A DNA stretch of 64,000 bases. It comes from Heliopora coerulea. Its lineage: Eukaryota; Cnidaria; Anthozoa; Scleralcyonacea; Helioporidae. The translations under genes and the position numbers were made by a program. Under the pieces are notes generated by a model. That model was not told the origin of the DNA and made no database searches. It worked only from the letters and a program-made list of their open reading frames with translations. The stretch spans positions 186,001 through 250,000 of the forward strand of contig JASJOG010000214.1 in assembly GCA_030142905.1 (NCBI GenBank), written 5' to 3'. Shown here one piece after another: positions 1-13,240 of the stretch; the stretch's first letter is position 1; each line of letters starts with the position of its first letter.

Positions 1-3000
1 TCGTCGAATTGACCAAAATCCATTTGTTTTATGATGTTTGGGAGGAATAGATCAATTTAGGAGGATTGGCTAAGTTTCGCACAATTATTTGGTTTTCACC
101 GAATTCTAACTATACTTATGGCATTTAACGTATTAGGCATAAACCATGACCAGCCGACAACTTCAAAAAGTATAAAATAAAACATATTCCGAAGAATAAA
201 GTCATCTTGAGAACTCAAGATATGAGTCAATGCAAGATAAAACTATAGTTGGAACTGTTCCAACTATAGTTTTATCTTGCATTGACTCATATCTTGAGTT
301 CTCAAGATGACTTTATTCTTCGGAATATGTTTTATTTTATACGTATTAGGCATATATGTCCAAATTCAACACATTGCCATATTTTCTTAAATACGGCTCC
401 AGTTCATGAACTAATGGTTTTTATCAATTCTCTGACCCGAAAAGATCATTTTACAACCGTTTGCGATTTTTGGCAAACCTTCGACAAATGCAACTAACTC
501 AAGCCACAACCGTTACACTGCTTCATTCACTAATCGTCTTATCTCAAGGAGATAAAGCGATTTTGACAAGTTTGAAAATCTTTTCAAGTAAATCGTCGAA
601 TCGACCAAAATACAAATTTGGGAGGAAAAGATCAATTTAGGATGATTGGCTAAGTTTCGTACACCTATCACGTTTTCACCAAATTCTAACCGTACTTATG
701 GCTTTTAACGTATAAGGCGAATTTTAATTCGTTGCTATATTTTCATAAATACTACTCGAATCCATGAACTAATGATTTTGTTATCTTCTCTGATCAGAAA
801 ACATCATTTTACAACCACAGGTGAGATTTCACAAACATTCGACAATTGCAACTAACTCAAGCCACAACCGTTACACTGCTTCATTCACTAATATTCGTAT
901 CTCGTGTAGAAAAAGCGATTTTGACAAGTTTGAAAATCTTTTAAAGCAATTCGTCGAATCGACAAAAATCCATTTGGTTTATGGTTTTTGGGAGGAAAAG
1001 ATCAATTTAGCAGGATTGGCTAAGTTTCGCACACCTATTACGTTTTCACCATATTCTAACCATACTTATGGCTTTTAACGTATAAGGCGAATTTTAATTC
1101 GTTGCTATGTTTTCATAAATACTACTCGAATCCATGAACTAATGATTTTGTTACCTTCTCTGATCAGAAAACATCATTTTCAACCACTGGTGATGTATCA
1201 CAAACATTCGACAAATGCAACTAACGCAAGCCATAACCGTTACACTGCTTCATTCACTAATCGTCTTATCTCGAGGAGATTAAGCTTTCCTGACAAGTTT
1301 GAAAATCTTTTAAAGCAAATCGTCGAATCGACCAAAATACATTTGTTTTATGATGTTTGGGTGGAAAAGATCAATTTAAAAGGATTGGCTAAGTTTCGCA
1401 CAATTATTTGGTTTTCACCGATTTCTAACTATACTTATGACATTTAACGTATAATGCATATATGTCCAAATTCAACACATTGCCATATTCTCTTAAATAC
1501 GGCTCCAATCCATGAACTAATGGTTTTTACCAATTCTCTGACCCGAAAATATCATTTTAAAACCGTTGGCGATTTTAAGCAAACCTTCGACAAATGCAAC
1601 TAAATCAAGCCACAACCGTTACACTGCTTAATTCACTAATCTTCTTATCTCGAGGAGATAAAGCGATTTTGACAAGTTTGAAAATCTTTAAAGCAAATCG
1701 TCGAATTTACAAAAATCCATTTGTTTTATGATGTTTGCGGGGAAAAGATCAATTTAGGCGGATTGGCTAAGTTTCGCACACCTATTACGTTTTCACCCAA
1801 TTCTAACAATACTTATCGCTTTTTAACGTATAAGGCGAATTTTAATTCGTTGCTATATTTTCATAAATACTACTCGAAACCATGAAATAATGGTTCCGTT
1901 ACCTTCTCTGAACACAAAACATCATTTTACAACCACTGGTGAGGTATCTCATACATTCGACAAATGCAACTAGTTCATGCCACTACCGTTACACTGCTGA
2001 ATTCAGTTGTCGTCTTATCTCGAGGAGATAAAGCTTTTTTGACAAGTTTGAAAATCTTTTAAAGCAACTCGTCGAATCAACCAAAATACATTTGTTTTAT
2101 GATATTTGGGAGGAATAGATTAATTTAAGAGGATTGGCTAAGTTTCACAATCCTTTTACGTTTTCACTCAATCCTAACCATACTTATGGCTTTTAATGAA
2201 TAAGGCGAATTTTAAGTCCTTGCTATATTTTCATAAATATTACTGGAATCCATGAACTAATGATTTTATTACATTCTCTGACCAGAAAAGATCATTTCAC
2301 AACCACTGGTGAGGTTTCACAAACATTCGACAATTGCAACTAACTCAAGCCACAACCATTACACTGCTTCATTCACTAATATTCGTATCGAGGAGATAAA
2401 GCGATTTTGACAAGTTTGAAAATCTTTTAAAGCAACTCGTCGAATCTACCAAAATCCATTTGTTTTATGATGTTTGGGAGGAAAAGATCAATTTAGGAGT
2501 TTTGACTAAGTTTCGCACACCTATTACGTTTTCACCAAATTCTAACCATACTTATGGCTTTTAACGTATAAGGCGAATTTTAAGTCACTGCTATATTTTC
2601 ATAAATACTACTCGAATCCATGAACTAATGATTTTGTTACCTTCTCTGACCAGAAAACATCATTTTACAACCACTGGTGATGTTTCACAAACATTCGACA
2701 AATGCAACTAACTCAAGCCAATACCGTTACACTGCTTCATTCACTTGTCGTCTTATCTCGAGGAGATAAAACGATTTTGACAAGTTTAGAAATCTTTTAA
2801 AGCAACTCGTCGAATCGACCAAAATACATTTGTTTTATGATGTTTGGGAGGAAAATATCAATTTAGGAGGATTGGCTAAGTTTCGCTTACCTATTACGTT
2901 TTCACACAATCCTAACCATACTTATGGCTTTGAATGTATCTGGCTACTTTTAAATCGTTGCTATATTTTCATAAATACTACTCGAATCCATGAACTAATG

Positions 3001-6000
3001 ATTTTGTTACCTTCTCTGACCAGAAAACATCATTTTACAACAACTGGTGAGGTTTCACGAACATTCGATAAATGCAACTAACTCAAGCCACAACCGTTAC
3101 ACTGCTTCATTCACTAATCTTCTTATCTCGAGGAGATAAAGCGATTTTGACAAGTTTGAAAATCTTTTAAAGCAAATCGTCGAATCTACCAAAATCCATT
3201 TGTTTTATGATGTTTGGGAGGAAAAGATCAATTTAGGAGTTTTGACTAAGTCTCGCACGATTATTTGGTTTTCACCGATTTCTAACTATACTTATGGCAT
3301 TTAACGTATAATGCATATATGTCCAAATTCAACGCATTGCCATATTTTCTTAAATACTGCTCCAATTCATGAACTAGTGGTTTTTACCAATTCTCTGACC
3401 CGAAAAGATCATTTTACAACCGTTGGCGATTTTTGGCAAACCTTCGACAAATGCAACTAACTCAATCCACAACCGTTACACTGCTTCATTCACTAATCGT
3501 CTTATCTCGAGGAGATAAAGCGATTTTGACAAATTTGAAAATCTTTTGAAGCAAATCGTCGAATCGACCAAATTACATTTGTTTTATGATGTTTGGGAGG
3601 AATAGATCAATTTAGGAGGATTGGCTAAGTTTCGCACAATTATTTGGTTTTCACCGAATTCTAACTATACTTATGGCATTTAACGTATTAGGCATATATG
3701 TCAAAATTCAACACATTGCCATATTTTCTTAAATACTGCTCCAATCCATGAACTAATGGTTTTTATCAATTCTCTGACCCGAAAATATCATTTTACAACC
3801 GTTGGCGATTTTTGGCAAACCTTCGACAAATGCAACTAACTCAAGCCACAACCGTTACACTGCTTCATTCACTAGTCGTCTTATTTCGAAGAGATAAAGC
3901 GATTTTAATAAGTTTGAAAATCTTTTCAAGTAAATCTTCGAATCGACAAAAATCCATTTGTATTATGATGTTTGGGAGGAAAAGATCAATTTAGCAAGAT
4001 TGGCTAAGTTTCTCACATCTATTACGTTTTCACCCAATCCAAACCATACTTATGGCTTTTAACGTATAAGGCGAATTTTAAGTCGTTGCAATATTTTCAT
4101 ACTACTCGAATCCATGAACTAATGATTTTGTATCTTCTCTGACCAGAAAACATCATTTTACAACGACTTGTGAGGTTTCACAAACATTCGACAAATGCAA
4201 CTAACTCAAGCCACAACCGTTACACTGTTTCATTCACTATTCGTCTTATCTCGATTAAATAAAACGTTTATGACAAGTTTTAAAATATTTTAAAGCAAAT
4301 CGTCGAATCGACCAAAATACATTTGTTTTATGATGTTTGCGAGGAAAAGATTAATTTAGGAGGATTGGCTAAGTTTCGCAAAATTATTTGGTTTTAACCG
4401 AATTCTAAATATACTTATGACATTTAACGTATAAGGCTTTTATTTCCAAATTCAACGCATTGCCATATTTTCTTAAATACTGCTCCAATTCATGAACTAG
4501 TGGTTTTTACCAATTCTCTGACCCGAAAAGATCATTTTAAAACCATTGGCGATTTTTCGGAAACCTTCGACAAATGCAACTAACACAAGCCACAACCGTT
4601 ACACTACTTCATTCACTAATCGGCTTATCTCGAGGAGATAAAGCGATTTTGACAAGTTTGAAAATCTTTTAAAGCAACTCGTCGAATCGACCAAAATACA
4701 TTTGTTTTATGATGTTTGCGAGGAAAAGATCAATTTAGGAGGATTGGCTAAGTTTCGCACACCTATTACGTTTTCACCAAATTCTAACCATACATATGGC
4801 TTTTAACGTATAAGGCGAATTTTAAGTCGTTGCTATATTTTCATAAATACTACTCGAATCCATGAACTAATGATTTTGTTACATTCTCTGACCAGAAAAC
4901 TTCATTTTACAACCACTGGTGAGGTTTCTCAAACATTCGACAAATGCAACTATTTCATGCCACTACCGTTACACTGCTTCATTCACTTGTCGTCTTATCT
5001 CGAGGAGATAAAGCTTTTTTGACAAGTTTGAAAATCTTTTAAAGCATCTCGTCGAATCTACCAAAATCCATTTGTTTTATGATGTTTGCGAGGAAAAGAT
5101 CAATTTAGGAGGATTGGCTAAGTTTCGCCCACCTATTACGTTTTCACCCAATCCTAACATTAGTTATGGCTTTTAACGTATAAGGCGAATTTTAAATCGT
5201 TGCTATATTTTCTAAATACTACTCGAATCCATGAACTAATGGTTTTGTTACCTACTCTGACCAGAAAACATCATTTTACAACCACTGGTGAGGTTTCACA
5301 AAAATTCGACAAATGCAACTAATTCATGCCACTACCGTTACACTGCTTCATTCACTTGTCGTCTTATCTCGAGGAGATAAAGCGATTTTGACAAGTTTGA
5401 AAATCTTTTAAAGTAAATCGTCGAATCGACCAAAATCCATTTGTTTTATGATGTTTGGGTGGAAAAGATCAGTTTAGGAGGATTGGCTAAGTTTCGCACA
5501 ATTATTTGGTTTTCAGCGAATTCTAACTATTAATATGGCATTTAACGAATGAGGCATATATGTCAAAATTCAACACATTGCCATATTTTCTTAAATTCTA
5601 CTCGAATTCATGAACTAATGATTTATTTATATTCTCTGACCAGAAAACATCATTTTACAACCACTGGTGAGGTTTCACAAACATTCGACAAATGCAACTA
5701 ATTCATGCCACTACCGTTACACTGCTTCATTCACTTATCGTCTTATCTCGAGGAGATAGAGCGATTTTGACAAGTTTGAAAATCTTTTAAAGCAACTCGT
5801 CGAATCGACCATAATCCATTTGTTTTATGATGTTTGCGAGGAATATATCAATTTAAGAGGATTGGCTAAGTTTCGAAAACCTATTACGTTTTCACCCAAT
5901 CCTAACCATACTTATGGCTTTTAACGTATAAGGCGAATTTTAAGTCGTTGCTATATTTTCATAAATACTACTCGAATCCATGAACTAATGGTTTTGTTAC

Positions 6001-6664
6001 CTTCTCTGACCACAAAACTTCATTTTACAACCACTGGTGAGGTTTCACAAACATTCGACAAATGCAACTAATTCATGCCACTACCGTTAAACTGCTTCAT
6101 TCACTTGTCGTTTTATCTCGAGGAGATGAAGTTTTTTGACAAGTTTGAAAATCTTTTAAAGCAAATCGTCGAATCGACAAAAATACATTTGTTTTATGAT
6201 GTTTGGGAGGAAAAGATCAATTTAGGAGGATTGGCTAAGTTTCGCTTACCTATTACGTTTTCACCAAATTCTAACCATACTTATGGCTTTTAACGTATAA
6301 GGCGAATTTTAAATCGTTGCTATATTTTCATAAATACTACTCGAATCCATGAACTAATGGTTTTGTTACCTTCTCTGACCACAAAACTTCATTTTACAAC
6401 CACTGGTGAGGTTTCACAAATATTCGACAAATGCAACTAATTAATGCCACTACCGTTAAACTGCTTCATTCACTAATCGTCTTATCTCGAGGAGATAAAG
6501 CTTTTTTGACAAGTTTGAAAATCTTTTAAAGCAACTCGTCGAATCGACCAAAATACATTTGTTTTATGATGTTTGGGTGGAAAAGATCAATTTAGGAGGA
6601 TTGGCTAAGTTTCGCACAATTATTTGGTTTTCACCGAATTCTAACTATACTTATGGCATTTAAT
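1..6664. repeat. satellite array, ~370/379-bp monomers in two classes
   Basis: A head-to-tail tandem array fills the left end and continues beyond the window. The landmark GTTACAC (or a close variant) recurs at about 512, 870, 1239, 1618, 1988, 2358, 2726, 3096, 3475, 3854, 4219, 4598, 4968, 5337, 5716, 6086 and 6456, giving spacings of 358-379 bp. Two monomer classes are visible. Class A (~370 bp) carries CGAATTTTAAGTCGTTGC after ACGTATAAGG. Class B (~379 bp) carries CATATATGTCCAAATTCAAC there and ATTATTTGGTTTTCACCG just before. Most monomers contain a small dyad, TTATCTC-GAG-GAGATAA. Short ORFs in the array are chance products of the repeat. The array stops inside a class B monomer near 6664. 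Confidence 0.97.
128..353. repeat. 171-bp near-perfect palindrome inserted in the satellite, 13-bp direct flanks
   Basis: Positions 171-255 and 257-341 are inverted complements of each other around a single base at 256, so 171 bp can fold back completely. The satellite text ACGTATTAGGCAT occurs at 128-140, immediately before 30 unrelated bases and the palindrome, and again at 341-353, where the satellite resumes. This fits either insertion of a foldback unit with a 13-bp target duplication or a foldback artefact of library preparation or assembly. Confidence 0.8.
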
Positions 6665-6772
6665 AGAGCATAAGCCCTTCTTTTAACACCAAACCAGGAA
6701 TATTTACGGAAAATACTTGGCGTTCCTGCGTTGAGTTAAGTCCGTGACCCAAAAAATTTCGTCCGGTGGTCG

Positions 6773-6855
6773 GACAATCATTTGTAATGAGCTTATACCC
6801 AAACTCTGTAGTTTAACTACGGAGTTTGAGTACAAGCTCAGTACAAACAATTGTC
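6773..6855. repeat. loopless hairpin, ~41-bp arms
   Basis: The stretch from GACAAT (6773) to ATTGTC (6855) is an imperfect palindrome with arms of about 41 bp, only a few mismatches and essentially no loop. The centre reads GTAGTTTAACTAC. It lies in the 270-bp interval between the satellite end (6664) and the TTAA of the next element (6937), which otherwise holds nothing I recognise. It may be the core of a MITE or foldback. Confidence 0.7.
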
Positions 6856-7155
6856 GTGATCCCGGATTGATCTTAAAAGAGGTTTTGCTCAACAATACAC
6901 ATTAAAAATTTCTGTCGACAATCAGGGATTACATAATTAAGGTGGTTCTATACATATAATATTTCAAAAAGTCGACTTTTTGGAATTATGAAATTTAGCA
7001 TTATTAAACCTTACTTTTTCATTCCTCATTGCTATTTTCTTGATTTGGACAACGCAAAAGGATTAAATATTGAAAAGAAATTGCCCATCCTTTTAATTGT
7101 CCCTTAGCAACCGCCATAGCAACGAATTGTTTTTGTGATTTTGGCGCGCATTTGA

Positions 7156-7410
7156 TTGTTTTCTTTGCGAGAGACGTTGGTAATGGCGTTCAGTCACAGG
7201 ATTTGTGGCTGGTTCGTCAAGCATGAAATTCGGCTCCTGCACAACAGTCACAGCTGGCCTAAGGGACGTCATGTAAAGTCCGAGGATGGCAGGTCTGCCA
7301 GAAGCCTTTCAAAGAATCGAGAGGTGCCTTTATTCGTCGAGAATTTGCTCCCGACGAGGGCGTTCGAAGCAGAGGCGCGACTGAGAGTCGTAACAGGCTT
7401 AGGGTTGTAG
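7156..7410 (+). other. open frame of unknown status inside the Kolobok-like element
   Basis: An 84-codon frame, fairly rich in Arg, Glu and His and more GC-rich than its surroundings, lies between the left TIR and the transposase remnant. I do not recognise it. Its position would suit the 5' end of the transposase gene before an internal deletion, but no motif supports this. Confidence 0.2.
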
Positions 7411-7819
7411 GTCTGTGAAAAAATTTTTTGAAAAATTTAGAATGGCATATCTTTTAGATATGTACTTAAGTCTCTCGCCTAGGATATGTTTGGCTTTGTG
7501 GTTTCGAGCCCCAATTAGAGTTAATATAAGATATATTATGTGAAAGGGGGGAAGGTGGGTGCTGTTGAAGTTAAACCGAATTACCCATAATGCAATAGAG
7601 GCATAACATGGCTATAGTGTGATAAGGCTATGCTATCCATGTACACAAGGCCATGTTATGCGTGATCACTGCATGCTATCGTGCACACTTCCACAATGGG
7701 CGAATCAGTACGTTTGTTTGCATGATTGGTAAAGGGCGGGACGAAGGCGGAGCAATCGGTCTGTTCCGAAATTGGCTGAGATGTCGGAGCGAATTGAAAG
7801 TATAGTTGGATGAGTAATT

Positions 7820-8241
7820 TTGAAAAATGAAAAGCAGCTCTATTCATGCATGACACGAACATGGAAACGTTTTCAAAATTATTATGGCATTGCCATAAGA
7901 AGCACCACTGGAAACCTTGCTGAAATGAAAAGCAATATCCTTGCTTCTCTCTTTCATTGTGCTTCCACTGACAAGCGGCCTTTACACACTTACTGTCCTG
8001 CTGGTGAAATAGTTGGTGTGGATATAAAAGAGATCAAGCCAACTAGACAAGCACGTATAAGTATGGCAAAGGCTTACCACTTAGTGTTATTGTAGAACTT
8101 AAACCTGTTTATGCTCATCTTAGTGATGATAACCTGCTGCAAAAGTGCCTTGGTGGAAAAACAGAGAATCAAAATGAAGCATTTTGTCTTGCTGGACTTA
8201 AACAAACAGATTCCCTTCGTGTAAGCAGAGCGAACTACAAG
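7820..8241 (+). pseudogene. Kolobok/Mutator-like transposase, C-terminal fragment
   Basis: The frame 7820-8095 contains RFQNYYGIAIR, then NLAEMKSNILASLFHCASTD, then HTYCPAGE. After a frame change near 8060-8080 a second frame gives LPLSVIVELKPVYAHLSDD, then LLQKCLGGKTENQNEAF. The order NYYGIAIR, CP.GE, L.D..LL.KCL.GKTQN.NE is characteristic, from memory, of the C-terminal end of Mutator-like transposase domain proteins of cnidarian and arthropod Kolobok-type elements. The catalytic N-terminal part is absent and the frame is broken, so this is a relic. It reads towards the right TIR. Confidence 0.65.
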
Positions 8242-8939
8242 TAATCAGATGTTGTAAAAACACGCAGGAAGTTCCTCAGAGGAAAAGGGAAGAGACAAGG
8301 AGACAAGAACCAGGAGAGAGAACGGGAAACCTATTCAACAGGATCATTTTAACAGCTTTTTGACTTTATTTTGGTCTGTAACGTATCATTGATCCTCTTA
8401 AAAATTTGTTTGAAAACTTTAAACTCAATTTTCTCAGTTTGCTGTCTTGCTCGGTGCTAAAAACTCTCCTGCATTTAATATTTGTTGAATTGGTGTCAAA
8501 TTTTCAGCACTTGTCAACAACAAATAGGTCTATGATGTGAACCTCAACAATCACCCATATAAGAAATAGTTTTTGAAAAAACCGATCACTGTATCTGTTG
8601 TATCGAACTGTATTTTGAAGCAGTTACAAATAAATTAAAATTTCACGATTTAAAGTTTCTAATCACTTCTTTTTTAGGTTCATGTCATGAGTACATGTAT
8701 TGAGGCTGTATTAAACTTAGTTTTGCATTTGTCTAGTTTTTACTTTAGTCCCTATAATTTTTGGCATAAGTGCCCTAAATTTCATCATAGGGGGGTAGTA
8801 TCTCGGTTGCCATGGAAACAATATGTTCATAAGTGGCTGATTTTGCATCAGTAACTTATTTCCTATATGTTGCACCAGAAATATGTTGAGAAAAACTAAA
8901 ATTAAAATATTTTATTTTCAATGTATAGAACCACCTTAA

Positions 8940-10552
8940 GTCATAACCCATGACAAGTATGGAAAGTTGATAAAAGAGAGCCTACACTAAATGTAGTCAA
9001 GAAAGGAGATCTGCTGTTCGGGTATTATGTTATAGAATAGCTTCGAGTTTGACTAACATAATGCAAATTTCATGCAAAGCTATGGTAATAATTTTTCTTA
9101 GTGAAATGGTTCAAAAACGAAGAGGAACCTATCCCCCCGCTAAGTTTGAGGGAGGAGTTCATCCCCCTTTTACTCCACTGTCCATAACCTCTACCACTGA
9201 TAGTGAGTGAAGAGGCAAAATATTACTTTCACTTTATTGGCATGACCACCGTCGAACGGAAAGCGCCCCCCAAGTTGGAGCGACCAAATCAAAATATTAC
9301 CCGCCGAATAGCAATATTTGGCGGAGAATTCGCTATTCAGCAAATAAAATTTAAAGTTTGTTTGTTGAAAGCATTGATTAACTTGTTAACTAGCAAGGAA
9401 TTATGCCTGAGAAGTTTTAAGCGATTTATATCACCATACCCAGGACAAGATTCCCGGAGTTGCGGGTTTGATTCATCGCCACACACTTTGCAGTTGTATT
9501 TTTTGCAACTGGTTCAGGTTTGGCCCCAATGGAAGTGCTTCCACGCCATAATACACACTCAAAGTGTTTATGAATGTTACCTGTGGCCAGATACTAAGTT
9601 TAACAAATACGAAATGGTTCTCCATGCTTTTGTACTGTGATATGACCGAGCGGGATGTTATGAGACTTGAAAAAAGCGTAACAAATACATGAGCCGAAGG
9701 CGAATGTATTTTGGCTTTTCAAATAGACTTTAGAGTTCAATACAGACTATAGACTGAAAACCATACAGCATGCGATTTGCTCTGAGTAAATTAAATACCA
9801 GAACATTACAGTACATTCTTTTTAATATTTGAAATACTTGAACATTCTTAGTTGGGAGCAGACGATGCTCAAATATTTAGATATCTAAAATGTCTGAATT
9901 CTCTTTAGAGAGAACTTGCTTTATTCCTTGTCGATGGAAATGTTACAGTATGAATACAACTACTTCCATTCTTCCCGGAGAACATGAAATCATCTTTGAA
10001 ACTTTTCGTAAACAAGACAAAGATGCCTCCGTATAAATTATAAACAAAATAGAAAAATACAAATGGGGTAAAAGAAGAACCGTAAAACCCGTACAATAAA
10101 TGCATTTGATTAATATTATTGGGTACTTTTTTATCTGCCCATACTTGAAACACCCATTCCTACGCAAGATTTGAAAAAAGGACAAATGTTGCAGTAACTT
10201 TACTCCAAATTATCACTCGAGTCATTCCATGAAGTACGGCAGACCGATTGTGAAAGATCCTGTACTCTCTGTAGTATGAACTACTCGCGATACCAAATAC
10301 ACTTAAGAATATAACTATTATATTATGTACTACCTGTATATGCAGTATAAAGTGATAGCACACCCGCAAGCTGTATGCCATATGAGCAATGCTACTTACT
10401 TATGACAATCCATGAAACAAACAACGGAAAACACACACACAGAAGCAACAAGAACTGCTGATGTTACCAAACAACCTATTAACGTAAAAACAGTACAAGC
10501 TGAAGAGCTAAAAGGAATGGATGCGTCCGTCGGTTAGTCAGTCAATCGAATC
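8940..10552. other. unassigned intergenic stretch
   Basis: No recognisable gene or repeat family is seen. The longest frame is 9203-9640 (+, 145 codons); it has no familiar motif, and codon use does not stand out from the AT-rich background. Overlapping minus-strand frames at 9905-10381 are hydrophobic and Phe/Ile/Tyr-rich, as expected by chance from AT-rich DNA. Confidence 0.5.
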
Positions 10553-10721
10553 GATGACATCAGTCAATCAATCAATCAATCAATATATAAAATGCATACA
10601 GTAAATAAACAAATAAATCAAATAACCAATCAATCATTCAATCGATTAATCAGTCAATCATCCAATCAACCAATCAATCAATCAACCAATCAATCAATCA
10701 ACCAATCAATCAGTAAGTCAG

Positions 10722-10754
<33 letters not shown>

Positions 10755-10862
10755 CAAATAAGCAAACAAGCGATAAAACAATGAAGTAATCAAGCAATCA
10801 AGCAATCAAACAATTAAATAATCAATCAATCAAGCTGTCAGTAAGTCAGTCAGTCAATTAAG
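10553..10862. repeat. (TCAA)n tetranucleotide microsatellite
   Basis: About 300 bp consist of TCAA/CAAT repeats interrupted by variants such as CAACCAAT, CAGT and AAGC. The Asn/Gln/Ser-rich open frame inside it (10592-10789) is a translation of the repeat and not a gene. Confidence 0.95.
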
Positions 10863-13240
10863 CTATAAATCAGTCGACTAGCTAGGTGGTGAACCAGTTA
10901 ATACATGCATAATCGCAAAATCACAAAGAAAATACTTTGGAAAAAGTATATTGTGGAAACATTGACTGCATTAAAACAGCACCGCCTGGTTAAAGCAAAT
11001 TCACCGAAATGTAACATTCGCTTCCCTTCAAACTGAATAAAAAGACACTTCCTTTTATGATTGTAATGTAAAGTGATTGTGCTTTGACGTACATTGGACT
11101 TCTATAGGAGGGGATAAAAATTAGGCCTTGACACAAATATCACATAAAATCGCCTAAATATCTTTCCGGAAATTCTCAAAAAAATGTCTAAATATCGCAA
11201 AAAATTTTCTAAATATGTCGAAAAATCCTCGAAATATCTCGTATTTTTGTTTTAAAAATAAGCCGATTTTGAATCCCTTAGGCCAATATTTTCCCCAGCG
11301 GGAGCTGAAAAGTATGTCAGAGATTGTCTACACTAGTATTATGGAAATAAAGCAACTTTCAAATCAACATGGATGCAAAGTTTAATGTTTTCTCACTAAT
11401 GGGTTAAACAGTTGGTATGTCTATCATGTGTATGACGACTATGACTATGACAGAGTAACCTTCCCATTAATACAAATATCCGCTCTACTTTAAGGGAATA
11501 AAATGCAACCTGAAGAAACCTCTGAGACTGAAAACTTAACAAAAGGCTGAAACATCCTATACCGACTTTGAACTAAGTGACCGTAAATTGGCGTAAAAAA
11601 ATAAAACTCTTGTAGCTTCAAAGGTGGCAAAGTTTCTATGTTTAGACGAATATTAACCATGGTCATAAAGCAGTCGTTAAGCGGATACAATTATACAAAC
11701 CAATCATATCATACAAGGCACTAACGATCGTTAACTCGAAGCATAAGAGTAGTCTCTACATAGTCCTCCAAGGAATCATGCTGCTGGTCTCCAAACATGG
11801 TCACGAGTTGTGAAAAGACCCTCGCCGCTCCTGCAGATGATGGCTGTACCAGTACCACTTTCTGTACTGCGGAAGACCATGATGAGAGGTCAGGGGAGAC
11901 GTCTTTCAACAATCGCATGGAGTAAGAAAGGATATCAAAGGCATCATTAATCTCCGAAGCTTTGACAAGGTAAGTGGGGAGCTCATCTTTTAGTGACTGG
12001 ATTACATCATTGGTGTTCAAAAACGGCACATCTCTGATCCTTTCGAGGTCGGCAATTGTGGGTCGAGATACCTTGACTGCTCGTGGGCTGAAAAGCTGTG
12101 CAGCACGGAACACTTTCATAGTGCGGGAGACTACCAAGTCATTCGCCAAAGTGTTCAGAAAATACTGAAAGGCAGGCGTCACACACTCCGTTAGGCCATA
12201 CTGGTACCATCATTACTGGTCGCCAATGTCCAGAGGAAACAGTTCTTGAACCACTCCTAGGATAACTGGGAAATTGTGCGCGTGAATAAGAGCTCGGAGC
12301 TCTTCAAGCTTCTGAAAGGCAATAGATATCAAGTAACTATCCCCCTCTAGAGTGTAGGTTGCCTTAAAAAACTTCTCCAGTTCCATGAGCGATGCTAGCT
12401 CGACTCTCAACTGTACTGCATTCTGCATCAAAATCTGGGAAAGTCGTTGCCTTGATGTGTCAGCAAACCCTTCGTTGCTCTCTAAAAATGTAGTGATATG
12501 CCTCCACTCCTCAAACACAACTTCAGCACACTCCCAGTAGCTCCACCATCTTGTCGCATTGTACCGTGGCATGGCTTTCCCGGATACCTCTTTCCATACT
12601 CTTCTTCCCTTCATACTTGTAGTAAATATGAGATTCCACATCGTCATGAACTGCTTGAGAACTCGAGTGTTGCATTTGGTTCCCACCCGATCTAGAAAGT
12701 GGGAGATGCACCCAACATCAAGCATTTCTGGGTACAACACAGACACCGTTTGTAAAGCCTTGGTGTTGACTAGCGCTCTGTTCCTCATTGCTGCTAAGAC
12801 GCAGCCTTGAGGAACATTCAGCTTTCGATGGAGTACCTGAACTTTTTACAAGTTGAAAACTCACAAGCCTAACTTTCACCCCCCAGTCTTGCACAAAACG
12901 AGTTAGAACAGCTAGGGCTTCACCATCTCGAGTTGTTCCATCAAATATGATAGAAAGTTCCTTACGTAGTATTTCCTTGGGTATTGATATATATTCCTCT
13001 TCCAACACAAAAGGGATCAATTGGCTCATGTCGGTAGAAGATGTCAAAGGGAAGCCTGCTTCTTCAAACAGATCTCTGAAATATTTCATCCTATTTAATA
13101 GACCTTATTCAAAAATGGCCCTCACGCGGAAAGGCCTGGTACTGTTTGTACAGAAACGAGGTCATAAGGGCCAGGAAACATTGGGCGTGCTGTTTTGCAT
13201 ATATTCCGTCAGACGAGAAAGCGATCTTCGAAGTGAAAAA

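Larger units (their letters stand above)
6937..8939 (+). mobile_element. Kolobok-like DNA transposon, degenerate
   Basis: The ends are a perfect 15-bp terminal inverted repeat: GGTGGTTCTATACAT at 6941-6955 and its complement at 8921-8935. Both sides are flanked by TTAA (6937-6940 and 8936-8939). TTAA target duplications are known for the Kolobok and piggyBac superfamilies. The coding remnant at 7820-8241 resembles the C-terminal part of the Mutator-like transposase domain seen in animal Kolobok-type elements, so Kolobok is preferred. The element is about 2 kb, so most of the transposase gene has been lost. A short inverted pair (ATAACATGGC ... GCCATGTTAT, ~7605-7655) lies inside. Confidence 0.75.

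Noticed and set aside
282..6293. Several open frames of 60-101 codons within the satellite array
   Set aside because: They recur with the monomer period, change frame between monomers and carry no domain; they are by-products of the repeat.
1..6664. CRISPR-like array
   Set aside because: Repeats are contiguous ~370-bp monomers without unique spacers, and the surrounding elements are eukaryotic.
9440..9480. B-box-like GCGGGTTTGATTC
   Set aside because: No A box at the right distance and no cloverleaf.
10592..10789. Asn/Gln/Ser-rich small protein
   Set aside because: It is a translation of the TCAA microsatellite.
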